The notes under the pieces were generated by a model. The model was not told where the DNA came from, searched no databases, and was given only the letters and a program-made list of their open reading frames with translations. From Batillaria attramentaria (lineage: Eukaryota > Mollusca > Gastropoda > Batillariidae): a stretch of DNA of 64,000 bases. Numbering within the stretch: the stretch's first letter is position 1; the number at the start of each line of letters is the position of its first letter. The position numbers and the translations under genes were made by a program. Shown here in pieces: positions 1-44,489 of this stretch. The stretch spans positions 566,501 to 630,500 of the forward strand of contig JACVVK020000326.1 in assembly GCA_018292915.2 (NCBI GenBank). The letters are read 5' to 3'.

Positions 1-204
1 GTTTCAGCATGTGATATTCTCGTCCGAAAACAGACACAGGGAACACAGGGTATCAGTCGACACGAAAAAGACAATATATTTATTGAACAATGCATACATA
101 AGCTTACTTTCATTTTCTCATTTCAACAGAACGTGATCATACAGACAGTACAATGCGAAGTAAAAATAAACAGGATCCTGCATTTCCTGAACGGTTTTCA
201 GGCT

Positions 205-495
205 ATATAATGAGTATTGTATAGGCGCTTTACCCAATTTCATGAATCGGCTCAAAGCGCCGCGAACTGAACCCAACACGCTCACGTGAATCACAACACA
301 TTCTCTCACACACTGGACATAAACACATTACAATCACGTGGTGCGAAGGGTCAGCTCAGCTATTTAAATTTCGGAAATTAGAACTGCATTTATTTTTCAA
401 AGTTTGTGGACTGAACATTTCCAAAGCAGAGGGGGAGGAAGCCGGAGTACCCGGAGAGAACCCCCGACGATCGACCCGAATGATGTGTGTATCTG
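205..495 (-). mobile_element. SINE-B, 3' two thirds
   Basis: Matches copies at 28040-28440, 49725-50423 and 57386-57548. On the minus strand it ends in a GGCGCTTTGAGCC...GGGTAAAGCGCC hairpin followed by an AATACTCATT tail. The tRNA-like head is missing. Confidence 0.75.
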
Positions 496-582
496 GACAC
501 CACAAGACAAATCCAGTGATAAGGATATCGCTTCATATCAATGATAACAAGATATACATCAGCTACGTATTTCCGGAAACCA

Positions 583-763
583 TTTAGGGAAAGCCGAATG
601 GTACAGCGTTGGCCTTTCAATGCTCGGGTCGTGAGTTCGAATCCCGGCGTGGGCCAAATATTTGTGCTGGGCTTTTTCTCGTTTCCCCATCTTTGATATC
701 ACCCATAATAATATGGTGGAAAGGACGTTAAACACCCAAACACCCACCCACCCACGCACCCAC
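583..763 (+). mobile_element. SINE-A (tRNA-derived), near full length
   Basis: tRNA-like head with A box (GCCGAATGGTACAGCG) and B box (GAGTTCGAATCCC), a body with TTTGATATCACCC, and the tail GGACGTTAAAC followed by CACCC repeats. Flanked by a 10-bp target-site duplication CCGGAAACCA at 573-582 and 764-773. Confidence 0.88.
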
Positions 764-1143
764 CCGGAAACCACTTTCCCATTTCATGAAACACGTATAT
801 GGGCATAAACATAAATTACAAAGTTGAAGCACACACAAATATCGATTCTGCATCTTTTAAACCACAAAGGTAAAAATTCAAATGAAAAATACAAGAACGG
901 AAAAGACAGGTCTGTCCTTAGCATAATTATTCAGTACAAAAATGTTGTCTGTAGTTTGGCAGTCCGTTCTCGGTTGGTTCAACGTCTTTGGTAGGGACAA
1001 TGTCCTCGATCTCCACAGACTGCGGAAATTTCCTCATCACATTATACAGCTTTGAAATCATTCATTCAGAGACAGAAAATCACATTGTGTGTTTACTTGC
1101 GCCGGTTCAGTTTGGCTGTCGTCGTGTACAAAAGATTTTTAAA

Positions 1144-1146
1144 CAC

Positions 1147-1206
<60 letters not shown>
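1144..1206. repeat. (CA)n microsatellite
   Basis: About 63 bp of CA repeat. Confidence 0.97.
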
Positions 1207-1208
<2 letters not shown>

Positions 1209-1950
1209 ACATTCGCAAAGGAATCACTAGTTTTGGTGCTGAACGCTCGTGTTGATTGTCACAGATTAATATGAGATGGTGTTTTCTATAAATACAACAA
1301 AAGCCACCACAAGGTTGGGGTGTATTTTTGTTTTGTTAATCCACTCCGCCCCAACCCCCTACCTCTCCCCTTACTCCCGTCCTCGCCACCACCCTCCTTT
1401 CCTTCTTACGTACCTCTTCTATGTGCCGCATCCTCCCCTCCACTCACTCCCCCCACCCCCACCCCCACCCTTCTCAAAAAAAGAAGAAAAAAGAAAAAAA
1501 AAGTAGCCAAACAAACCCGCGAGACAAATTTCACCCTCTGACAGGATCGTGTCGTCTGCTTTGCTGATGAAGAAAAATGAGCATCACGCGTGCACTGAAA
1601 GGGGCCATTCCCGCTATTTGAGCCGTCCCCCCGAACCTCCTCGCTGCTTCTGTGTGTCGTCAAATTGCCAATGGCCAGAGGTCTGCGACTCTGGTCGTAA
1701 AACATCGTGTTAAGGGCACAATCTTCCGCTGGGTGTGCTCCGGGCAGTGCCAATAAGAACATTCTGTTGATTGGGCATCGTAGATCCGTGGGCGCCCAGA
1801 CTCTGTTGATGACCAGACACTGTGAAAGCAGGCAGGGACCTATATAGCTTTCATCCGGGTCCGCACTTGTTTAGTGGGTCAGATCTTTGTCGTTGAGCAC
1901 AGGGTCATTCAAGTTACTCAGTGGGCCAGGATGTACCATGGTCTGGGGCC

Positions 1951-2041
1951 ACATGCATGGAGAGAGATTAGGGCGTAAGTCAGAGACTAGCGTAATACTT
2001 GAATACTGCCTAGTCTCAGACTTACCGTCTGACGTCCATGC
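1951..2041. repeat. Imperfect inverted repeat (hairpin)
   Basis: The inner arms GTAAGTCAGAGACTAG and CTAGTCTCAGACTTAC differ at one position. Outer TGCATGG and CCATGCA extend the pairing. Possibly a MITE remnant. Confidence 0.6.
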
Positions 2042-2343
2042 AGCTGACCCCTGATCAGCAGGCTTTCTTGGTTCTGAAAATGTGCAGCGTAACTATTTTA
2101 ATCAGGGATGTACTGTTGTGCTGATATCTTTCTTAAGCCAAATTCTTCTTTTGTGACCACATAAGAAGCGAATAAGCACACCTTATTTTATGTAGTCACT
2201 GTTCTTTGATTTCACTTCGGGCACAGCTTGTACGCTTCGCGTGTCAGCCAGGCCTGTAGGCTCCACCTGTCTACACCAGCACTATAACCACCTCGAAGTC
2301 AACAAACATGGACAGCAAGTTCCTATAACCCATGTCTCTTTGT

Positions 2344-2346
<3 letters not shown>

Positions 2347-2391
<45 letters not shown>
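2347..2391. repeat. (GT)n microsatellite
   Basis: Uninterrupted GT repeat. Confidence 0.97.
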
Positions 2392-2392
<1 letters not shown>

Positions 2393-2477
2393 TTTGCCAC
2401 GATTTAATCTTTGACCTCTCTTGTAGTTTTTAATCTTTTTTTCCCTTTTTTTTTGACAAGTTTAGTAATTAGATATT

Positions 2478-2580
2478 GTAGTGAGTAGCAACAGCAAGTT
2501 TCTGAATTGACATAATATAGTAATTCCGTCAAAAACTTCAACCGTTGGAAAATAAAGATTCATCATCATCGGCGCCAATG
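2478..2580 (+). repeat. CAACGG/CCGTTG short interspersed repeat
   Basis: AGCAACAGCAAGTTT at the left, AACCGTTGGAAAATAAAG at the right, then a TCATCATC tail. Same family as 21473, 21664, 31090, 33598, 52692 and, reversed, 53622. Confidence 0.65.
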
Positions 2581-2794
2581 ACAGCAAGGTTTCACCAACA
2601 ATGTAATGACTTGATCAGAGTCACCGTAAACATTAGACGGTCAGATAAAATCAGTAGCTACATCCGACACTCAGTGTCAGTAACAGATCTGGCACCACCA
2701 CGAATAAAAAAAAATGATGAGTTGTGAAATGTGTAACGATCACAGTGGCGATGCCTCCATGAAGTCAAATTAGCATGACTTTGGAGATATAGAT

Positions 2795-3230
2795 ACGCTA
2801 AGGGTCGTCCTCACGACATTTCAGAATGTCCAGCAGCGTCTGCACGTCTTTCTGGTCAGGCCGACCCTGTTGCACGAGACAATGTCTGCACCAGTTACAT
2901 ATCATGCCACAATCGCGAAATGTCCCTCAGAAGAGATTTGCATGATCTTGGAGGCGAATCTAGCAGTAGTCGACGTGAAATTTCAGTGTGTCCTTCAGCG
3001 CCTGCATGTCGTTCAGGTCAGGATGACCCTATTGCAGTCGGCCCTGTCTGTACCAGTTACATGTCGCAATCGCGAACTGTCCCTCTGATGTGATTAGCAC
3101 GACCTGGGGGAGGAGGCTAACTTAGCGGTAGTCGTCTGAAATTACACGGTGTCCCTCAGCGTCTGACTGTCTTTAGGGTCAGGCTGGCGACATTGCAGGC
3201 TACCATGTCTGAACCAGTTAGATCTTCCAC
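2795..3230. repeat. Degenerate tandem repeat, about 161 bp x 3
   Basis: The motif TGTCTGnACCAGTTAcAT recurs at about 2883, 3046 and 3207, with GTCCCTCAG, GATTAGCATGACCT and GTAGTCGTC in the same order between. Units have diverged by point changes and small gaps. Confidence 0.8.
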
Positions 3231-3397
3231 CGGCCGCCAGCACAATCGTCCTACCAAGCTCATTATCATTGTTTCGACTGTTTTAAGCCTGGCCCGCGTC
3301 CTGACCACGTGATCAAATCACACAAACAGATCACGTGACTTGTGGTTTCGAAGTCATGTGACTGATCCCAGACCAAACCTTTGTGGCGCATTGCTAC

Positions 3398-35462
<32,065 letters not shown>

Positions 35463-36095
35463 TGCTGTGGGTATGTGTGTGTATGTGTGTGTATGTGGAC
35501 GTGATCCCTTCACTCTCCAGCGTTCGTTACCAGTACACACTCCAGCGGATTAGTCGTTCAGGATTTCTGAGGAACATATGAAATATGCAGTCAGGTGGCA
35601 GTAATACAGTGATGAAATATGCATACAGGTTGCATTATATGGTAATAATAATTCTGCACATAAGTGGCAATGTGTGGTAACAGGCTTATGATGCATAATT
35701 CGATAACGATGATGATGACTGACCACTAATTGTATGTCGCCACAAAACCTTGCATGCAGTATGCTCACGGCGCCTACATGTGGGCAAAGAACAACAGGAC
35801 TGGTCTAGGAATGTGATATTAAGCTGTGTTTGGCTGTAGTTTATGGAGGAAAATTGCGCAATTGTGATGTGCGATCTAAACACTGCATATGTGTCTTGTG
35901 TACGGGCGTAATGTAACTAGGTGCCCGAAGCAACCTGCCAATCGCTCTTCGTCCAAGTAAACTACTCTACACTTTTCAACCTAACTTCCTTTGTGGTTGG
36001 TTGATCGCTTATTTGGTTGGCTAGTCAATTAGCTGGCTGGTTGGTGACCTCACGAACAGGACAATGAAGAAGAAATCAGTTAATAGCACGTAGTT

Positions 36096-36178
36096 TTAGC
36101 TCGCAACAGGGATTCGAACTCACGACCCTAACATTGCCAGCCCACCAAGCTCTTTAAGCTCGGTTATCACGGTCCCCT
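36096..36178 (-). mobile_element. tRNA-related SINE fragment
   Basis: Minus strand carries GGTCGTGAGTTCGAATCCC (B box) and an A-box-like GATAACCGAGCTTAA, resembling SINE-A but diverged outside the boxes. Confidence 0.45.
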
Positions 36179-37796
36179 GTGTTGTGAAATTAGAAGGTAA
36201 CCTATTCAAACATAAGGTCACTGTGTTAACTCTACCGTGATCCGGAAATAGGCCTAAAGCACCCATGGCTTTGATACGCGACTAGGCTTTTTTTCTCCAG
36301 ATCAGGTTAGACCTCTCTCAGGTCCACCCACGCAATCGGAAATGGCACAGCAAAGCTGCCGCTTCGTCTTGGTCGTTCTTCTAAACCGTTCAGTTTCCTC
36401 ACAATCTCAACAGCTTCAGCACAGGAAACGAACTCACAGAGCGCTGATGGCTGGAGAAACCATGGCAAAGATACCCCTTTGCGTCACACCGTGCAGTGCA
36501 CGATACGGCTGCCTACTCTGTTACGTCTAGGGGAAGCTGTTTAATAGGAGTTTGCGATAAAGGACGGGAAAAGTGTCTTCTTCATCGCTTTGTAAGCTGT
36601 TAGGTCGGCGGGGGTTTGAAGCACGCCGAGATACTTCAAGTTTAGATCGAGGAGAGGGGTGGGGCACTGTCCTTACTGTGCGCTTAATAGTCAACGATGA
36701 TGTTTATCATATTACTACCAGTAATAAAGATTTCCAAGTTTCCAAGTTACCAGGTAATGATGGTAATTAGTCATATCGCTTTTTTATCAAAATCAGATAT
36801 TGAGTACGCTGTTTTCAGCGGTTTCCTGTTCCGGTTTCCAGATGAAGAAAACAGCCAATGCAACAAGAAAGATTTTCTGACTTACGGTCAACTTTACAGT
36901 CATTTCCGTCCTACTAAGAGTTCTTCTTCTTGCCAGCAATGTGGCATGCAATATTAACACAGCTATGGTAATGTAACCATCTGAATGGTTTTGCCCGCTA
37001 AACTGATTTTGCTGAGCACACCTTTGAGATATGCCTGACTAGTAGGCTGCAAATGACCAGGAACGTGTCACTGCATCCTAACAAGCAAAGTAGTACTGTT
37101 GAACCACCTGATCCCAGCCTTACCTAGTCCAGTTTCTCTTCGAGCATCACACTGAGATACTATGTGATATGTGATAACAATCAGCCCTCAGCGAGTCTCG
37201 ACCATCAGACAAACTAGATTTGTCCTAAACCGTGCTAAGAGAAAGAAGAACGTCTTCATTTTGTACGAGTCAGCCGCAGACACAAATGGAAGTCATCACT
37301 CCTATAACACAACACATGTTAGCGTACAACAGTGAGCTATCGAGAGTCTCATCTAACAAACAACAGCACATTTTGATGGTTCGGGGTCAGAGATGAAAAC
37401 AGGAACAGCTGTACTCGGCAGGTGGGCGTGGCCCAGTGAAAAGAGGGAGGGATCGGTAAGGAATACGCCTCCCCAGCCATCTACACAGGCAGAGAGAGAG
37501 ACACACACACACACCACCACCACCACCACACACATTTACATGGCGCTAACTAATCGATCAGAACTCTTCTGAATCGGCTGCTGCCAGTCTCGGCTATTGA
37601 AGCGCTCTGTTCGCTATAGATTGACCTTAGTAGCCGATGGATCTGAGGTGGTGTGGAGGGGGCAGGTGGCCGGTATGGTGGGGGGAGGGGGGGGGGGGAC
37701 TGTCATCTATGAGATTCGATCCCACGCAGTTCAATCAACAATGATTGTAAAACTTTGCTGGGTCAATGGTTGACAGGCATGAAACAGATGGGCTAC

Positions 37797-37818
37797 GGTG
37801 TGTGTGTGTGTGCGTGTG

Positions 37819-37858
<40 letters not shown>

Positions 37859-37872
37859 TGAGTGCGTGCGTG
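37797..37872. repeat. (GT)n(GCGT)n microsatellite
   Basis: GCGT tetranucleotides after a short GT run. Confidence 0.95.
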
Positions 37873-40279
37873 TTCTTAGGGGTTTGGGGGGGAGATTAAA
37901 GGCACGGCGACGGTTTGTGTCGATGTAGAGAAATTCAGTGGATATTATGACGTTTTACTAAAGTTTCGTTAAGCGATGTTAACAAGGAGAAGCGTACGTG
38001 TATCGTGACAGATACTCAACAAATGGAATCTTGTATCTTAACTTTTGCCATGAGGGGTCCAGTACACATCACACACTTCACGGCACTTGATATTCTTACA
38101 GTTTGTAATAACGGTGACGAGAGTTACACGATAGCACCATCATGTCATTACAACCACACGATACGAAAATTGTTACATAAACATAGCACTGAAAAGTTCT
38201 GCATCAGATGATATACACGCCATCATTATGGAGATACCAAGGTTATATTGCGCAACACGCTTACATAACTATGGCATTATAATTCTCAAGGTACACGTTC
38301 ATGTAATTACTTCGACAACAGCAGCATGCATTGTAAAACTTGATGACAGCACACGCAAGCAAACTGTGGCAACTTTTAACAGAAATTTGGAGAACACAAC
38401 TGACTGCTAGGGAGAAATATGGCAGCACGAGTACACTCTTTTCCAGATGAATGTATCTTTTCTTTCCACAGTGCATTATGATAGCAACGTTTTGTTCGCT
38501 TACCTTTTCGCCAAGAGAAGCGAAGCTGTTGCCTTCTTGCCAAGGGTGTTGCACTCGAAGTACTTTCAATGTTGCTTTTCCTGGGAATTGTTTTGGCAAT
38601 CGGGGATGAGCAGTCAGGCTTTCAGGATAAGACAACACAGGATTCGTGACAGGTGAACTGTTTCCCTGGCAACTTCTCTCGTGCGTAGAGTTCTGCAAAC
38701 CCGGCGGAACACGTTAGAGTTGCCAAACCAGTGAGCTCCTGAACAACCGAGAAAAAAAAAGTTTAAGAAGAAACACGTGAGTAAATTTGGAGGATAAATA
38801 CGCGTCAAGTTACCACGTGTTTCATGTCATCCTTAGAAGCAAGACACGCGATAAAACAGACTTTTCCTTCATCATTCTTGAACAGCTGATCACGTACATA
38901 TACCGGCGAAAGACAGAAAGACAACCAGGCCACCTACCTTCTGTAAAAATAACCTGTCCTTCCAATGTAGTATAGGTTTTTTTTTTTTCACGTCGGGGCG
39001 TATCCCTAACAGCACAAAGATGTTTTCCGGCAATTCGAAGACTTTGGGTGAAAAGATAACACAGTATCTTGTAACCCCCGTTACGCAGTTTTTACTCAGG
39101 GCAAAGCCTACCCAGTCCGCGCCTGAGAGCTAAGGATACAGACTGAGATGAAGAAGCAGAAGAAGAAGAAGGTGTGAGGATGAGGAAAAGAGGGAGCAAG
39201 TATCGTCGACAGTTACAGCTAGCGGCCACTGGTTGGCCATAGGCTGGAGTTTGGTATTCTCCGCTTCACCCCCCGTCCTAACGCATAAAACAGTTTGTGA
39301 TCGATGCTCGGAGTACAGTGTGTCTTCTATTCTTTAGTCGGTCTTTCCCCCTGAATGTGTGGTGCCTCTATCCCCCGCCTCTTCCTCCTTCTCCTGCTTC
39401 TACAGTCTTGTGGCGAATTGCTCGCACCCTATCCGCCCTGCATCGGCACCCCCATTTTTGAAGCATCAGTGCTTCGCTGGCGTTGCCGTCTCCTCTTCTC
39501 CCCCCTACTAGCTGTGTTGAATGTTTGAATGAGAACTGAGTTTGGTGGGGCAGGCATTGGGGTTCAGTGTGTGTGTGTGTGTGTGTGTGTGCTCGCCTCT
39601 ACAGTGTCTGTTTTGGTGAATCCATTTCCCCCCAACAGCTAAAGGGAAGGAACTTGGGACTGTCTTTCTGGGATGTTTCTTTGTATCAAGTTACACATCT
39701 GGAACAGAAAAGCATGACGCGTTGTCTGTAGTTTCTGTGCAAGCAATTGGTTTGTTGTTGTTTTTTTGTTTTTTGTTTTTTGTTGTTGTTGTTTTTTGTT
39801 TTTTTTTTTTTTTTTTTTGGGGGGGGGGGGGTTGGGGGGGGGGGGGGGGGTTAACATCGACTCTATCAGACTGAACTGAAGTTTCGTTGTAACGTTTCCG
39901 CACAATCAGATACTGTAATCATGTCAGTTCAAGAGCTGAGTTGTAATTGAATATTTCGGATCATCTGTGTCACTACAATTCTCTTTCAAAAATCTTTATG
40001 AAAACTGACGACAAATTGACTATAGCCTTCAGATAGGTATGAGTATTCGACCAGTGGTCACCGAAAAGGTTCGTATTAGGAAGCCGGCTGTTGTTTCGAA
40101 TCTGTTGTTGATTGTTATGTTTTTGTTTGTGTTATTGATCATATGGGGATGGCGGGGTGGGGGGTTTGGAGGGGGAGGGGGGAGATGTCTCAGAATTGTC
40201 AGGTGACAATACTAACAAACTCAATGGTGACTGAGTGCATTGACACCGCAAATAATAATCTGTACTGACTTATTCTTTG

Positions 40280-40407
<128 letters not shown>

Positions 40408-41202
40408 CACGCGCGATAGAAACCGTGACAGGTTGTCTCTTTTGATGATGATTTTCGTTTCTTAAGTTCAGTGCGCATCTTCCTTCTCTGTGGAAAAAAA
40501 CCGCATTTCTCATCTCCTTAACAGCACAGCCCGCTTCCATCAAATCAACTGAACCGAACAGAAACTCAAACAAGTTAAAAATGTGTTTGACAAACCCATC
40601 AAATACCAGGTGTTTTAATAACAGAGAAGAAAGAGGACTTAATTTTCTATAAAACACATTCCTGGTACAATGTAAAAATGAGTGACAAGGTCCGAATCCG
40701 GCTCAGTTTTGCGTGCACACAGCTTTATTGACAGTGAAAGGTTTTGGCACATCCTGGGATGCGACGCGCGGCCTCAGCGAACGTTCACGGTTAATGAGAG
40801 AAACGGAAGGCAGGACAAGCTTACCGGAAGTGTGGTCAATAAGGTAGTGTCCCTTAACTAATGGGAAGCATGTGGACAGTATGGACAGTATTAGGCCCAC
40901 GCAAATAAGGCGTCTCATTAGCAGCATATTACACCGAACATACCCCGCCTTTTGATTTCTTTTGGTTTGCATCGCGAATGAACGATTTACAGTTTTGTTT
41001 GGGATTTATTTTTCCACCACACTTCTAGTGATATGACGAAGGATAGCTTACTGGCAGCCATTGTGAATAGGTGCAAGGACAGGTAACTCTCACACACAGA
41101 CGTGAGTGCTCACCCGAGTGAGCCTGGTAGCTCAAGCGTACCTTACGACTTAATTTTCTAAGTGGTCCTGGGATACGTTTGGTTTCAGAAGAACATTATT
41201 AC

Positions 41203-41237
41203 AACAACAACAATAATAATAATAATAATAATAATAA
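41203..41237. repeat. (AAC)(AAT)n microsatellite
   Basis: Short triplet tract. Confidence 0.93.
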
Positions 41238-41648
41238 GCGCACTGATGTCAGAAACACTATAAAATACATCTGCAAAATCGTAGTATTTCTTTGGTTGTT
41301 GTTGCAAAGATATGAGCTAAACTGCACGTCAACTAATCGATCATACCGTGATCATACCGAGCGTTTGGGGTTTCAGATTGTAAATACATATTCTAGCAGA
41401 GTCTGTGATTGTTATTCGGGGAGCCCACTGACACATGGACACCACTGGACAGATACGTATTCGGATAAGTTTCCAGGATTTATTTTCCTTTTGCACGTGT
41501 TGGTGGCAGGAGGATGCAGTAAAAAATTGATCTCACGAGGACACAAAATACCTTGAATCAAGTTCAGCGAAATATGCAGGGCACACTTGTATACTAAAGA
41601 AACGGCAAAGCGTGACAGTAGAGTGTGCAATGTTCTTCCTACTCCATC

Positions 41649-42131
41649 TTTTTTTTTTTTTTTTTTTTTTTGCTGCCACAACTCTTTGCCGGCTCCAGTG
41701 GTATTCGTCGCTGGTTATGGGTGGAATCCACGGAGGGCTCGGAAGCTGGGGCAATTTTTTTTATTATGCATGATGATGGAGATGAGGATGATGGTAAGAT
41801 GATGCTATGGAGGTCCGTGTGGTTTGGGACTGCGGGACAGGGCCGCATTCCACGCTTCCTGTCATAAATAATCCCGGCATAAATAGGCCCGGGAACCTGC
41901 GGTGCCGGTCGTGTAATCATCCACATCATAAGACGTGTCATACCAAAGTCGCACCCGTGCAGTGGGTGAATCTCGCTGTGTTTCAACAGCCTCCCCATTG
42001 GGCCAATAGCACACCCGCTCTGGGCAGGTGCCGACCTAGGTAGGAAAAATCCCGCTTGCCTCGGCTGGGACTCGAACCCGGGTCTCCCGGTCTATGATCC
42101 GAAGTGCTAACCACTACACTACGGGGGCCGG
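41649..42131 (-). mobile_element. SINE-D (tRNA-derived), full length with poly-A
   Basis: On the minus strand: head GGCCCCCGTAGTGTAGTGG with B box GGGTTCGAGTCCC, a body of about 380 bp with GGTGCCGACC, GTAATCATCC and ATTATTTATGACAGG parts, and a 23-base A tail (plus-strand T, 41649-41671). Flanked by a 9-bp target duplication TACTCCATC at 41640-41648 and 42132-42140. Confidence 0.88.
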
Positions 42132-42785
42132 TACTCCATCCTTTTTAATTTTCTTTTTGGGTTTTTCTTGACACACAAGACAAGAACAAAGTGACATGGC
42201 AGACTAACAGTACAAGGACATGATGACACGGTAGTCTAGTAAATACAGAGACATCAAGACATAGTAGACTGACAATATCAAGAGACATACTGACATGGAA
42301 GACTAATATATGGACATAACAGACTAGCAATACAGGTTCTTCCTATTCCTGTTTGACGTATCGACCCGGTCTACTTTGGGCGGGGCACGCAGACCTGTTG
42401 AGGTCGCCTATTGGTTGTTTTATCATATGTTCGATAACTTGGCCACTGTGGGTGGGACCGACTGTAAGCGATCTATGCAGTGAATAACTGCTGCATAGTA
42501 CAGTTTATTGTGCTCTGCACAAACGCTGACAAATATCTTAATGTTTGTCAGATCATTGAATGACTGGAATCATATTCATATTGCCTTTATGTTTTGCATA
42601 ATTCCTGTCGATTGTCACTGGGGTGTTGGAAAGTGACCTTACAAAAAACTTGAGACCGATCGACTGGGGCCGTCAGACCGTCCTAAAATTAATAGGTTTG
42701 TCACGTACATGAACGTTTGTCCTACTCGACGTTCTTTCTTCCGTACTCTGGTCCAAATGGGCGGCCCGCGCATGCGTGAATAAAA

Positions 42786-42786
<1 letters not shown>

Positions 42787-42842
<56 letters not shown>
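42787..42842. repeat. (CT)n microsatellite
   Basis: About 55 bp. Confidence 0.97.
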
Positions 42843-42845
<3 letters not shown>

Positions 42846-42919
42846 AAATCCTAATGTATGTAAAATAGTTACATGACGTATAAATCCTAACTGATGAGCA
42901 AACAGACTAGCAGCAGCAC

Positions 42920-43594
42920 CGGCCCCCGTAGTGTAGTGGTTAGCACTTCGGACCATGGACCGGGAGACCCGGGTTCGAGTCCCAGCAGAGGCACGTGGGT
43001 ATTTTCCTACCTAAGTCGGCTCCAACCCAGAGCGGGTGTGCTACTGGCCAAATGGGGAGGTTGTTGCCACACTTCACGGGTGCGACTTTAGGGGTGCTTC
43101 CCTTGGTATGACACGTCTTATGATGTGGATGATTACACGGCCGGCACCGCAGGTGCCGTACTTCCCGGGTCTGGTTAACGCCGGGTTATTTATGACAGGA
43201 AGCGTGGAATGCGGCCCTGTCCCGCAGTCCCAAATCACACGGACCTCCATAACATCATCTTACTATCATACTCATCTCCATCATCATGCATAATAAAAAT
43301 TGCCCCAGCTTTCGAGTCCTCCGTGGATTGCGGGGAGCCCTGGTGGTCGAATGGTAGAGCGTTGGACTTCTAATGCTCGGGTCGTGAGTTCGATCCCGGC
43401 TGGGGCCAAATATTTGTGCTGGCTTTTTCATCGTTGCCCCGTCTTTGATATCACCCTATGTGGTGGAAAAGGACGTTAAACCCTCAAACACCTAAACACC
43501 CACCACCACCTCCGTGGATTCCAACCATGACCAGGGAGGAACGACACTGGAGCTGGCAAAGAGTTGGGGCAGCCAAAAAAAAAAAAAAAAAAAA
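42920..43594 (+). mobile_element. SINE-D, full length, split by a SINE-A
   Basis: Same head, body and A-rich tail as 41649-42131 but in the opposite orientation. It is interrupted after TCGAGTCCTCCGTGGATT and resumes at CCTCCGTGGATTCCAACC. Confidence 0.9.
43330..43508 (+). mobile_element. SINE-A nested in SINE-D
   Basis: Complete SINE-A (GGTGGTCGAATGGTAGAGCG to GGACGTTAAACCC and CACC tail). The host 12-mer CCTCCGTGGATT is duplicated at 43318-43329 and 43509-43520. Confidence 0.92.
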
Positions 43595-43918
43595 GCAGCG
43601 GCACGAACTGCCAAGTACCAAGTTGTCTAAGGTTCACTATTACAAACAAAAGAGCGGCAAAAAAAAAGTCCCAAAACAGTTAGCTGAACATCTACTGAAA
43701 GGCGTCATTAACTGAAGAGATTGACTCGTAGTATTTACGGTTCAGTAAGTCCGCTGAGAGCGACCCAGCACAGCATGAAAAGAGCTTAGAGACATTAAGC
43801 CGTCCAGAAGACTATCCATCATTTGCCGACAATATCTCCTAATGTCCTGGTACCGAACTAAAATAGCCTGCCATTCACGACACTGTGTTTCGCAGTCGCT
43901 CAAAAGCAAGGGCCGTGC

Positions 43919-44450
43919 GTGATGATGGGGCTCAGAAGTTCTCCGGTGATAAAAAAGAGCAATTTATCAACCACAAAAACTATATATCCTAGCAAAGTCG
44001 AGAAATAATTTATCATTCATAGAAACGGGTATCTCCGTGTAAGTCGGGAAAACACCCCTTCATTATGGGAAATGTCTATCGGAATCATTCACAATCAATG
44101 GACGCTCATGATGTGGGGGCTTACAAGTTATCCGGTGACAGAAAGTCTCCGTTATCAGCCACAAAAATATACAGGACTATTATCCAGTAAATCAGAAAAA
44201 CGATCCGTCTTTCATAGAAACTTGTATCAACGTCTAACCCAGATATACTCCGTAACTCAGTCATTCATAGAAAATGTCTATCAAATTCATCCAAAATCAA
44301 TGGCTGTTCGTGATGTACGGGCTTCAAATTATCTGACGACAAAAAAAGCGTAAACTTTCCACCACGGAAAATATATTGTCCTAGTAACATGCGTAAGTCA
44401 GTGGAACAAAATGTCATTCGCAGAAATTGTCTATCTCTTTGTGTACTCGT
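43919..44450. repeat. Degenerate tandem repeat, about 190-200 bp x 3
   Basis: GTGATG.tGGGGCTtacAAGTTaTCCGGTGACA starts near 43919, 44108 and 44308; CAGCCACAAAAATATA, TCATTCATAGAAA and CAAAATCAATGGCTG recur between. Confidence 0.78.
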
Positions 44451-44489
44451 AAGCCAGATGCGCGTTTGAAAACAATCCATCATCAGCGA

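Larger units (their letters stand above)
1..3397. other. 3' flank of the nAChR gene
   Basis: No coding sequence recognised. Contains a SINE-B 3' part, a SINE-A copy with target duplication, two CA/GT microsatellites, a long imperfect hairpin (1951-2041), one copy of the CAACGG/CCGTTG repeat and a three-unit 161-bp tandem repeat next to the stop codon. The nAChR 3'UTR must start at 3397 on the minus strand. Confidence 0.7.

Noticed and set aside
2090..2440. Poly-A signal for the nAChR transcript
   Set aside because: Only ATTAAA-like strings on the minus strand, none with clear context, and more than 900 bases past the stop.
35463..35540. Upstream in-frame ATG for the nAChR protein
   Set aside because: It would put a His/Thr-rich stretch from an ACAC repeat in front of a good signal peptide.
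36342..36530. 62-codon ORF with a hydrophobic start, a dibasic site and four late cysteines, resembling a secreted peptide precursor
   Set aside because: The hydrophobic core is short, no family match is recognised, and such short frames are expected by chance.
42889..42910. CTGATGA at 42890 and at 56863, and other isolated matches, as hammerheads
   Set aside because: No paired stem II followed by GAAA, and no stem I partner.
42925..43005. tRNA-like sequences with A and B boxes (also at 28040, 43333 and 48498) as tRNA genes
   Set aside because: They are heads of repeated SINEs with conserved non-tRNA bodies and imperfect cloverleaf pairing.
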